NCBI RefSeq assembly: GCF_038595055.1
Contig: NZ_CP152002.1
Location: 2,090,501-2,154,500, forward strand
Direction of reading: 5' to 3'
Origin: Paenibacillus sp. FSL R7-0345
Lineage (GTDB): Bacteria > Bacillota > Bacilli > Paenibacillales > Paenibacillaceae
Length of the DNA: 64,000 nt
Shown here piece by piece: positions 1 to 6,625 of the stretch. The notes beneath the pieces were generated by a model that was not told where the DNA came from, made no database searches, and saw only the letters and a program-made list of their open reading frames with translations. Numbering within the stretch: the stretch's first letter is position 1; each line of letters opens with the position of its first letter. The position numbers and the translations under genes are program-made.

Positions 1-825
1 ATCTCCAGCGGCCAGGCCGGCAGCTATGTAATGACAGGAAGCTGGGCGGACAAGGCACTCAAGGAAGCGAAGCTGGTTGGAGAAGCGCATGTTGCCGCAT
101 CCTCAGAGGACAAGAAGTTCCTGGCTATTCCTGAGCTGAGCAGCATCAAACCGGCTGACAATGCAGCGTACCTGCATATTACTTCCAATGAGACGATTGA
201 AGGTACACAATATGCAGAATATCCGGATACAGGCTCGCTGCCGCTGATTGCCGATATGTCCAGTGACATTCTGAGCCGCTCGATTGATGTCAATAAATTC
301 GGACTGATCTACGCCGGCGCGCAGAAGAATCTTGGACCTTCCGGGGTGACTGTGGTCATTGCCAAGGAAGAGCTGATTGCCAAATCACCTGCGAACATTC
401 CGACGATCCTGCGCTACGATACACATTATAAGAACAACTCTCTATATAATACGCCGCCATCCTTCTCTGTATATATGGTCAATGAAGTGTTAAAATGGAT
501 TGAGGAGCAAGGCGGGCTTGCCGGCATCGAATCCAAAAACCGCGACAAAGCCGGTCTGCTGTATGATCACATCGATGGCAGCGACGGTTTCTACCGCGGA
601 GTAGCGGAAACAGGCAGCCGTTCCATTATGAACGTTACCTTCCGGATGCAGTCCGAGGAACTGGAGAAGCAGTTCGTCAAGGCAGCCGAGCAGGAAGGCT
701 TCATCGGCCTCAAAGGACACCGCAGCGTCGGAGGCCTGCGTGCCTCCATCTATAACGCCGTTCCTTATGAGAGCGTTAAGGCGCTTACTGATTTCATGAA
801 TCATTTCCGGCAGACTCAAGGCTAA
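1..825 (+). CDS. serC: Phosphoserine aminotransferase, 5' end missing
   Basis: Phosphoserine aminotransferase is a PLP enzyme that makes 3-phosphoserine from 3-phosphohydroxypyruvate and glutamate in serine biosynthesis. The frame is open from base 1, so the gene begins before the window; about 274 residues are visible against roughly 360 for the family, so about 85-90 N-terminal residues are missing. The segment ADMSSDILSR followed by GLIYAGAQKNLGPSGVTVVI holds the PLP-binding lysine (AQKN). The C-terminal block GLKGHRSVGGLRASIYNAVP is the usual SerC signature. A strong hairpin follows the stop. The family assignment is firm; only the start is unseen. Confidence 0.95.
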   Translation: MSSGQAGSYVMTGSWADKALKEAKLVGEAHVAASSEDKKFLAIPELSSIKPADNAAYLHITSNETIEGTQYAEYPDTGSLPLIADMSSDILSRSIDVNKFGLIYAGAQKNLGPSGVTVVIAKEELIAKSPANIPTILRYDTHYKNNSLYNTPPSFSVYMVNEVLKWIEEQGGLAGIESKNRDKAGLLYDHIDGSDGFYRGVAETGSRSIMNVTFRMQSEELEKQFVKAAEQEGFIGLKGHRSVGGLRASIYNAVPYESVKALTDFMNHFRQTQG

Positions 826-839
826 TGAATGAAATTTCC

Positions 840-876
840 GGACCTTCCGCTATTCAGGCGGAAGGTCTTCTGCTTG
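840..876 (+). terminator. Hairpin terminator after serC
   Basis: A perfect 10-bp stem (GACCTTCCGC at 841-850 with GCGGAAGGTC at 858-867) and a 7-base loop lie 15 bases past the serC stop. The T-rich tail is weak (TTCTGCTTGTATT), so termination may be partial. Confidence 0.6.
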
Positions 877-964
877 TATTGAACCGGCCCGTCTGTCATC
901 CCAGAGCTTTATGTTTACTCACAACACAGGGCTAATGCAGCCTACAGAGAGGAAGTTTATCATT

Positions 965-1429
965 ATGGCATTACACATTGTGCTCGTTGAACCGGAAATT
1001 CCGGCGAATACCGGCAATATTGCCCGTACCTGTGCAGCAACAGGTACCCATCTCCATCTGGTCCGGCCGCTGGGCTTCCGCACCGATGATGCGACGCTGA
1101 AGCGGGCGGGGCTGGATTACTGGCATGCTGTCACGATTGAATATCACGATTCGTTCGCTGAGGTGCTGGAAAAATACAGCGATGGACGTTTTTTCTACGC
1201 TACCACCAAAGCAGAGAAGCGTTATACCGACTTTACGTTCCAGGACGGGGATTTCTTTGTCTTCGGTAAAGAAACCAAGGGCCTGTCGCCTGAGATTCTG
1301 GAGGCAGGTAAGGAAACCGCGATGCGCATGCCGATGGGACAGGCGGTCAGATCGCTGAATTTGTCCAATTCGGCAGCAATTATCGTGTATGAAGCACTCC
1401 GTCAGCTGGACTTTCCGGAACTTTTTTAA
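965..1429 (+). CDS. trmL: tRNA (cytidine(34)-2'-O)-methyltransferase, TrmL family
   Basis: A SPOUT-class methyltransferase expected to 2'-O-methylate the wobble nucleotide of some tRNA-Leu species using S-adenosylmethionine. The start at 965 gives MALHIVLVEPEIPANTGNIARTC, the canonical TrmL N-terminus, preceded by GAGAGGAAG; an upstream in-frame ATG at 911 would add 18 unconserved residues. The knot motifs FVFGKETKGL, MRMPMGQAVRSLNLSNSAAI are intact near residues 95-140. Length (154 residues) is normal. A short AAAAGT/ACTTTT hairpin with T-run just after the stop may terminate it. Confidence 0.95.
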   Translation: MALHIVLVEPEIPANTGNIARTCAATGTHLHLVRPLGFRTDDATLKRAGLDYWHAVTIEYHDSFAEVLEKYSDGRFFYATTKAEKRYTDFTFQDGDFFVFGKETKGLSPEILEAGKETAMRMPMGQAVRSLNLSNSAAIIVYEALRQLDFPELF

Positions 1430-1552
1430 AAGTAGTCACTTTTTTTATTTTTTTCAGCAGGATTCGACAATAAGAATCACGAAATAGAAGAATACTGCCG
1501 AAAAAAGTAGTAACTACTATTAATAGTTGAACAGGAGAGGTGTACGTAAGAT

Positions 1553-1807
1553 ATGAAACCTGCTGGCGTAGTTCGTAAAGTAGATCAGCTGGGTAGAATT
1601 GTTCTGCCTAAGTCTCTGCGTAAAAGGTACCAAATGAATGAAGGAGACCCGGTAGAAATTCTTGTGCAGGGAGACCACATCATTTTGGAGCGCTATCGTC
1701 CCAAATGTGTATTTTGCGGATCGATGGAAGGCGTAAGCGAGTATAAAGAGCGTTATATCTGTGCGGATTGTCTTACAGAAATGACACAATTGCCTAGACA
1801 CGCTTAG
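1553..1807 (+). CDS. AbrB-family transition-state regulator with C-terminal cysteine knuckle
   Basis: An 84-residue regulator. Residues 1-50 (MKPAGVVRKVDQLGRIVLPKSLRK, then a short strand-rich stretch) match the AbrB/SpoVT swapped-hairpin DNA-binding domain, which in Bacillus relatives represses growth-phase and sporulation genes. Residues about 56-76 carry CVFC followed 17 residues later by CADC, a possible zinc site that replaces the multimerisation domain of B. subtilis AbrB. The start is fixed by GAGAGGTGTACGTAAGAT before the ATG. It stands alone, with two hairpins downstream. It might equally be an Abh/SpoVT-like paralogue; target genes cannot be told from the sequence. Confidence 0.88.
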   Translation: MKPAGVVRKVDQLGRIVLPKSLRKRYQMNEGDPVEILVQGDHIILERYRPKCVFCGSMEGVSEYKERYICADCLTEMTQLPRHA

Positions 1808-1862
1808 TTATCTCCCCTTCCTTTCGGGAAAGTGGTAAGCAGTATTCTTACATAGTACGGTA

Positions 1863-1923
1863 CTGCGGTGTACCCCGCAGGCCAACGCTAAAAAAACGCC
1901 GCACATTGTGCGGCGTTTTTTTG
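1863..1923 (+). terminator. Tandem hairpins, second is a strong intrinsic terminator
   Basis: A small hairpin CTGCGG...CCGCAG (1863-1880) is followed by a near-perfect terminator: AAAAAACGCCGCAC, a 3-base loop, GTGCGGCGTTTTTTT (1891-1922). The A-run on one side and T-run on the other make it usable from both strands, ending the abrB-like gene and the small gene that arrives from the right. Confidence 0.9.
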
Positions 1924-1965
1924 GGCTTGGAGCAGCAGCAGCAGCAGCAGTTCAGCTTCCGTCCG

Positions 1966-2070
1966 TTATAAGCCCTTGGTCTTATCGTCGTTGTAGGCAG
2001 CGGTTAATATACCGGCCAGGAACAGCAGGAGCACAAGAGTGACAATCCAAAAGGTTAAGGAGAACGACAT
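1966..2070 (-). CDS. 34-residue single-pass membrane peptide
   Basis: A short open frame reads MSFSLTFWIVTLVLLLFLAG, then ILTAAYNDDKTKGL and stop. Residues 3-25 form one hydrophobic membrane helix, followed by a short charged tail (NDDKTK). The start has a textbook ribosome site (GGAGGTGTCCATT then ATG). It is isolated between a bidirectional terminator and its own upstream region, which contains a cre-like site. I do not recognise a family. A strong ribosome site, a coherent helix and a polar tail support translation, but comparison with other genomes would be decisive. Confidence 0.6.
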   Translation of the reverse strand: MSFSLTFWIVTLVLLLFLAGILTAAYNDDKTKGL

Positions 2071-2092
2071 AATGGACACCTCCACAAAGGAT

Positions 2093-2106
2093 TGTAAACG
2101 TTATCC
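2093..2106 (-). promoter_or_regulatory. cre-like site (possible CcpA operator)
   Basis: TGTAAACGTTATCC matches the cre consensus TGWAANCGNTNWCA except at the last base. It lies 23-36 bases upstream of the small membrane-peptide gene on the minus strand. Its function is inference from the motif alone. Confidence 0.35.
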
Positions 2107-2184
2107 TGATTATAACCTGCCGCAGTCTTAAATTAAAAGCAAAAAAGAGAGAAAAGACGTTGACGGATTAAGGTATTGAGTCAA

Positions 2185-3252
2185 CTATTTAAAGAACAGG
2201 AAGTTAGTAGGTACCTGCCGGAGATTTCCGTCAGACGGTTTGTTGATGACTTTACCCCGGAATATCAGCGATGAGGAGCCTCCGCCATCCAGGTTGTAAG
2301 CATCAACGACACCCATACCCCACAGCTTGCTCTGTAATTCCATCAGAGTTGCTCCGGAAGTACCGCTCTCATTATAACCATCGGCAACCAGCACAAGCAG
2401 CTGATCATCTTTATACTTGCCGATGATGGTACGGGGAGCACGCTTGGGACTGATCTGCCACTTTAACGGAATCGGCTGCAGCATGCCGTTTTTGATTAAT
2501 ACAGGCACAAAGGTCGCGCCGAATGCCGGCTCGAGCTGGTCCAGCTGTGCTTTGCTGCTGAATTTGCCGCCGATCAGCCTGCCGGATTTGCTGAGGCCGA
2601 CGAAGCTGAGATCCTTGTAGGTCGGTTCAAAGCCGTACAGATAGCTGCCGTTCACAATGGTAGTGGAGAGCGGATACCGTTTGCCGTTCTGGTCGGCAAA
2701 GCCGCCGGCGTTGATGCCGGCCACTGCACCACTACGCATAACGGCCTGCATTGTTGTTTCGGACTGGCCTGTGCCGTCACCGGCCAGGCTCATTTTCATC
2801 GCTGCGGCATCCTTCAGCCTGATCTTTAAGGCATATGCTTTATAGTTTCCGGGGTTCAGCCGGTACAATTCAATAGTAATCCGGTCACTGCTGATGACAT
2901 CCGCAGGGATGCCAAGCTTCGCTGTGATCCGTCTGTTGTAGATCAGCTCCGGCCGGGATACCTGGGCTGCAGCTGTCGTAACCAGCGAGTTCATGGCATT
3001 CGTGGTCTGGTTATACAGGTGTGCGGTAGCCCCGATGGCGTCAATGGTATAGGACGCGGAATCCTGGGCCGCAAGCAGCTCCTGCTTCAGCAAGGCGGTC
3101 TGTTCAAGCGGTCCGGGAGCGGCAGCAAACTGGCCGGTATCCAGATCGAGTATCAGCTTAGGCTGATGTGCCCACAGGACAATCAACAGTCCGATAAGAG
3201 GCGCCGTCAGAAGCATAAAAAAGCGGTTGATTCTTTTGACAGGCGTCATCAT
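2185..3252 (-). CDS. Phosphodiester glycosidase (NAGPA-domain) family exported protein
   Basis: A 355-residue protein with an N-terminal membrane anchor (residues about 10-27, FMLLTAPLIGLLIVLWA) and a C-terminal NAGPA/DUF2233 domain. Visible signatures are AVAGINAGGF, GFEPTYKDLSFVGLSKSGRL, RTIIGKYKDDQLLVLVADG and VVDAYNLDGGGSSSLIF near the C-terminus. Related domains remove sugars linked through phosphodiesters or act in exopolysaccharide and cell-wall metabolism; the substrate here is unknown. Its first codon overlaps the end of the upstream coiled-coil gene by 4 bases (ATGA), so the two are translationally coupled. Confidence 0.85.
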   Translation of the reverse strand: MMTPVKRINRFFMLLTAPLIGLLIVLWAHQPKLILDLDTGQFAAAPGPLEQTALLKQELLAAQDSASYTIDAIGATAHLYNQTTNAMNSLVTTAAAQVSRPELIYNRRITAKLGIPADVISSDRITIELYRLNPGNYKAYALKIRLKDAAAMKMSLAGDGTGQSETTMQAVMRSGAVAGINAGGFADQNGKRYPLSTTIVNGSYLYGFEPTYKDLSFVGLSKSGRLIGGKFSSKAQLDQLEPAFGATFVPVLIKNGMLQPIPLKWQISPKRAPRTIIGKYKDDQLLVLVADGYNESGTSGATLMELQSKLWGMGVVDAYNLDGGGSSSLIFRGKVINKPSDGNLRQVPTNFLFFK

Positions 3253-3656
3253 TTTAACAGATCCATCTCTTTCTTAAGGGCATCCAGCTGCTGTTTGACT
3301 TCACTAAGCTGGGTGTAGAGCTTGTTGCTGTTGTCTGTTTTGTTGCTTGCATTGTCTTTGGTAAACGTCAGCAATTCGTTAAAGGTCTGCACCGTGCTCT
3401 GCAGCTCCTTCACTTCTTCGGAGAGAACGGCGATTCGTGCTTCGTAATCGTTTTGCAAAACGGTAAGCTGCTGCCGGCTCTGGTTGCCAAGCTCCGTCAG
3501 CACCTGCTGCTTCAGATGGTTGGTGTAGCTGTACACCGCATAGGCACCTACTCCAATCATAACAATCCAGAACAGTAAAAACCATTTTACGGAAGGGCCG
3601 TTTCTCGCTGCCGTGCGCCGCGAGTGTACAGGGGTCGATTCCGCTAGCGGTTGCAT
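3249..3656 (-). CDS. Small membrane protein with coiled coil
   Basis: A 135-residue protein: a basic N-terminus (about residues 1-25), one membrane helix (WFLLFWIVMIGVGAYAVYSY, about residues 26-45), then a long heptad-rich extracytoplasmic segment ending KQQLDALKKEMDLLK. The start at 3656 follows GAGGTGATGTTAAA. It is the first gene of a two-gene operon with the phosphodiester glycosidase and may serve as its membrane partner. No family recognised; topology is inferred. Confidence 0.75.
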   Translation of the reverse strand: MQPLAESTPVHSRRTAARNGPSVKWFLLFWIVMIGVGAYAVYSYTNHLKQQVLTELGNQSRQQLTVLQNDYEARIAVLSEEVKELQSTVQTFNELLTFTKDNASNKTDNSNKLYTQLSEVKQQLDALKKEMDLLK

Positions 3657-3756
3657 TTTAACATCACCTCAAGCTATTTTTTTCAAGTTCCCATTCTATC
3701 AGACTTTTATAAGTTTCGCAAAAGTGAAAGAGAGAAATGTAAACGTGAAAAAGTAA

Positions 3757-3786
3757 TTGCATCCTATTAAAGTACTGCGATACAAT
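3757..3786 (+). promoter_or_regulatory. Sigma-A-type promoter for the response regulator gene
   Basis: TTGCAT (3757-3762) and TACAAT (3781-3786) are separated by 18 bases, close to the vegetative consensus. It points at the regulator gene starting at 3944, giving a leader of about 150 bases. Confidence 0.5.
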
Positions 3787-3887
3787 TTCTATAGATTGGA
3801 ATATCTGAGGGGCGTATTCAAGGAAAAAGAAGGAAAAAACTTACATACACCAACAACCATCCTTGCTTGCGTATCAGCAAGACACGC

Positions 3888-3901
3888 TTAAAGCGCTTTC
3901 C
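3888..3901 (+). promoter_or_regulatory. cre-like palindrome in the leader of the response regulator gene
   Basis: TTAAAGCGCTTTCC is 12/14 to the cre consensus and lies about 43 bases before the regulator start, inside the presumed leader. A CcpA roadblock here would link the gene to carbon supply. Weak evidence. Confidence 0.25.
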
Positions 3902-3943
3902 ACTCGGGGTAAATATATAGACAGCAGGAGGTTTGGGGGATTA

Positions 3944-4600
3944 ATGATGAAGGTCTGGCGGGTGGTCATCGTGGGATGTCATCCCACAAGTATGCTAGGT
4001 ACTAAACTGATTTTGGAGGAAGGAGGAGAGCTTACCGTTCTTGGTATGCATAACAGCTGGAGCGATGGACTGAGCAGTGTGCAGGAGCATCAGCCGGATT
4101 TGGTGCTTGCCGATTATCAGATGCCGGAAGGCAATGTAGAGCAAATACTTCCGGAGCTGAAAAGCTGCTGTGAGGAAGCGCATTTTATTATTATGACAGA
4201 AGAGGAAGACAGCGAGCTGTTTCAGCCGCTGCTTGAGCTCGGGGCTAGCGGAGTGTTATCCAAGGGGGCATCCTCCCGGCAGCTGCTCTTGATGATCGGA
4301 GGGCTTAGGGAAGGGTTTTTGTCGCTTCCGCTGAACTGGATTCAAAAGGGCTACCGGCCGGCAACTTCAACGCGCGGGCTCGATAGCGTGCTGCAGCTGA
4401 CGCAGACCGAGATGTTTATTATGGAGAGGATTGTGCAAGGAATCACGTATGACAAAATTGCCCTTGAAATCGAAGTGAGCCGGCGTTCCATCGATAATTA
4501 TCTCCGCAAAATTTATGTGAAGCTGGATGTATCGACGAGAGCACAGGCGATTGAGAAATTTGCACTCTTTTCGCGGCAAAATAAGCAAATCTACGCGTAA
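3944..4600 (+). CDS. LuxR-type response regulator with an atypical receiver domain
   Basis: About 218 residues. The receiver (residues 1-120) keeps a putative phospho-acceptor Asp (LVLADYQMPEG), the Ser/Thr position (IIMTEE) and the Lys (VLSKGAS), but the paired acidic residues after strand 1 are replaced by VGCHPTS. This should weaken Mg-dependent phosphorylation. A LuxR/FixJ helix-turn-helix follows (TQTEMFIMERIVQGITYDKIALEIEVSRRS... then VKLDVSTRAQAIEKF). The ATG at 3944 (or 3947) follows AGGAGG at 3926-3931; the frame is open further up but without a ribosome site. No sensor kinase is adjacent. The next gene, an aminotransferase, is on the same strand 66 bases on and may be co-transcribed. 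Confidence 0.85.
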   Translation: MMKVWRVVIVGCHPTSMLGTKLILEEGGELTVLGMHNSWSDGLSSVQEHQPDLVLADYQMPEGNVEQILPELKSCCEEAHFIIMTEEEDSELFQPLLELGASGVLSKGASSRQLLLMIGGLREGFLSLPLNWIQKGYRPATSTRGLDSVLQLTQTEMFIMERIVQGITYDKIALEIEVSRRSIDNYLRKIYVKLDVSTRAQAIEKFALFSRQNKQIYA

Positions 4601-4666
4601 GCCGGTTCAGGCGACATATTGCCGTCCAGGCTGGAATATTCTTGGTACGAGGGAAGGGGGGAACAT

Positions 4667-5890
4667 ATGAAGTATGAGTTTTCTGCCCGTGCGCATACGC
4701 TGGTGTCTTCACCGCAGCTTAGCATCCGTACCCAGTCGCGGCGCGGCACGTTAATCTCTTTGGCAGAGGAGTTGCCGGCGGAAGAGTTGTTCCCGTTATC
4801 ACTGCTTGCAGAAGCAGCTTCGACCGTAATCTCGGCTGATGCGGGTGCACTGCAGTATGGTGACCCTGAAGGTTATGCGCCGCTGCGGGAGTGGCTGACC
4901 GGTGACTGGCTGAAAGGCAAAGGAGTACACGCTGCTGAAGGCGGAGTTCTTCTGACAACGGGAAGTCAACAAGCTATTGACTTGCTGTCCCGGGTCTACA
5001 TTGATCCCGGAGACCGGGTGCTGGTGGAAAATCCGACTTCACCGGGAATTTTGCAGGCGCTGCGGATGCAGGGGGCAGTCATTATTCCTGTGCAGGGAGA
5101 CCGTGACGGTCTGCTGCCGGATCATCTGCGCACCCGGATTCATCAGCACCGGCCCAAGATGCTGTTTGCAACGCCAAGCTACACCAATCCGAGCGGTATT
5201 CTCTGGAGCCTTGAACGGCGCAGGGAGGTGCTTGAGCTGTGTACCGCCCATAATCTGCTGATCGTTGAGGATGATTCCTACGGGGATCTGCATTTTAAGC
5301 GGAGCGGCAGCGGTGTACTTCCGGCAGCGCAATATCCTTCTCTCTACGCACTGGAAAATGTCAGCAAAGGCGGCCACGTACTCTACATAGGCTCATTTAG
5401 CAAAACGGTCGCACCTGCCCTGCGGACGGGCTGGGCTGCAGGCAGCCGCGAACTGATCTCCATGATGGCTGCGGCCAAGCAGATGGCGGACTGGCAGTCC
5501 AGCTCGCTGAATCAGCGGCTGCTGCATTATCTGCTGGATGTAACGGCTTTTAATCTGCGGGAGCACATCACTGTGCTGAACCGTGAATATCATACCCGGC
5601 TGAAGCTGATGACCGAGCTGCTGAAGCGTCCGGCGTGGAAAAACAGTGAATATGACCTGCCGGAGGGCGGCATGTTCCTGTGGGTCTCGCTGCCGGAAGG
5701 GCTGGATGACATGACACTTCTCAAGGTGTCACTGGCCAAAGGCGTCGCCTTCCTGCCTGGCCAGCTCTGCAGTGTTGACGGCGGCAGCAACCGCATCCGC
5801 CTCAATTTCAGCCATCCCGGCCGGGATGAGCTGCTGCTTGGCATGAACCTGATGAGCGAGGCAGTGACAGAGTTTACGGCCCGCAGCTGA
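4667..5890 (+). CDS. PLP-dependent class I/II aminotransferase (MocR-type catalytic domain, no HTH)
   Basis: About 407 residues of a fold-type I aminotransferase, closest in style to 2-aminoadipate aminotransferases and to the catalytic part of MocR/PdxR regulators. Visible are the glycine-rich start GALQYGDPEGYAPLREWL, LTTGSQQAIDLLSRV, ATPSYTNPSG, VEDDSYGDLHF (PLP-contacting Asp and Tyr) and the Schiff-base lysine in IGSFSKTVAPALRTGW. No helix-turn-helix precedes it. The ATG at 4667 has GGGAAGGGGGGAAC upstream; a TTG at 4619 is also in frame but lacks a site. The substrate cannot be read from the sequence. A terminator follows. Confidence 0.88.
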   Translation: MKYEFSARAHTLVSSPQLSIRTQSRRGTLISLAEELPAEELFPLSLLAEAASTVISADAGALQYGDPEGYAPLREWLTGDWLKGKGVHAAEGGVLLTTGSQQAIDLLSRVYIDPGDRVLVENPTSPGILQALRMQGAVIIPVQGDRDGLLPDHLRTRIHQHRPKMLFATPSYTNPSGILWSLERRREVLELCTAHNLLIVEDDSYGDLHFKRSGSGVLPAAQYPSLYALENVSKGGHVLYIGSFSKTVAPALRTGWAAGSRELISMMAAAKQMADWQSSSLNQRLLHYLLDVTAFNLREHITVLNREYHTRLKLMTELLKRPAWKNSEYDLPEGGMFLWVSLPEGLDDMTLLKVSLAKGVAFLPGQLCSVDGGSNRIRLNFSHPGRDELLLGMNLMSEAVTEFTARS

Positions 5891-5929
5891 GGGGAAGGGA
5901 CAGACTAAAGGTAAATATGAAGCAGATAG

Positions 5930-5963
5930 GCAGGCTCCATCCGGGATGGAGCTTGCTTTTTTG
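5930..5963 (+). terminator. Intrinsic terminator after the aminotransferase
   Basis: GCTCCAT CCGGG ATGGAGC stem-loop (5934-5952) followed by TTGCTTTTTTG. Confidence 0.75.
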
Positions 5964-6161
5964 CGTCCGGAGATGAAGGGGGAGGAAGGCAATTTCTTTT
6001 CAAGGAGCGCTGGAGCTACTTAGAACGAAGGTAAAGGAATCGTCAAATGTGTAAATTCAGTGATGCTTCAGGGATTTTATGGAAGAGCTGCTCTAACGGT
6101 CAGAGGTTGCTGAAGCAGTAAAGCTGGTGCAGGCTCAAACAGAAAGGATGGCAGGAAGAGG

Positions 6162-6543
6162 ATGGCTGTGGAAAACATACTGGAATGCAAGGGCCTAAGC
6201 AAAAGCTATGGCCGCAAGAATGCTCTGAACGGACTGGAGCTGAAGATCCGGCGGGAGAAAGCCAGTGATATGATCGGCGCACTTGGCTTGAATCTTAAAA
6301 GACAAGGTAAAGTCGCTGTCAAAAGGGATGAAGGAGCAGCTGAGTCTCTCGCTCGCTTTTGCCAGGGAGGCCAGTCTGTATGTGCTCGATGAGCCGCTGG
6401 CTGCGGAGGATCCCTCGACCCGGGATAAACCGGATAATTTTGTCTTTCCTCCGGGCTTCGGGAGTTGCTCGGATGTGGGAGCTCAGCAGGAGGGAAGTTT
6501 AGTTGCAGTTTGTACACTTAAAATCAGAAAATTCTTCTGCTAA
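6162..6543 (+). pseudogene. Decayed ABC transporter ATP-binding protein
   Basis: Two overlapping frames preserve pieces of one ABC ATPase. The first (from ATG 6162) gives MAVENILECKGLSKSYGRKNALNGLELKI, a normal N-terminus, then jumps without a Walker A loop to unrelated-looking sequence. The second, in another frame from about 6328, gives MKEQLSLSLAFAREASLYVLDEPLA, which is the signature and Walker B region, and then loses homology. So there is at least one internal deletion removing Walker A and one frameshift, plus a lost C-terminus. The first start still has a GGAAGAGG ribosome site. It resembles YtrB/GntR-linked ATPases; the 170 bases upstream may hold remains of a partner gene, but I cannot identify it. 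It cannot make a working ATPase. Confidence 0.75.
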
Positions 6544-6625
6544 CAACATATAAGTGTACTTTGTACAGTTAAAATCGGCTAAAAAGACTAAATCAGGCGA
6601 TTTGGCACATTTTAGCTGCACGGAA
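6498..6625. repeat. Dispersed palindromic repeat, two full units and one interrupted unit
   Basis: Units read like TTTAGTTGCAGTTTGTACACTTAAAA (6498-6523) and TAAGTGTACTTTGTACAGTTAAAA (6551-6574): a 22-26 bp imperfect palindrome (half-site roughly TTTAGYTGYAC). A third unit starts at 6611 and is cut at 6625 by the insertion sequence; its other half continues from 8285. The same units recur at 8326-8350 and 39378-39564. Spacing between starts is 53 and 60 bases. Confidence 0.75.
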
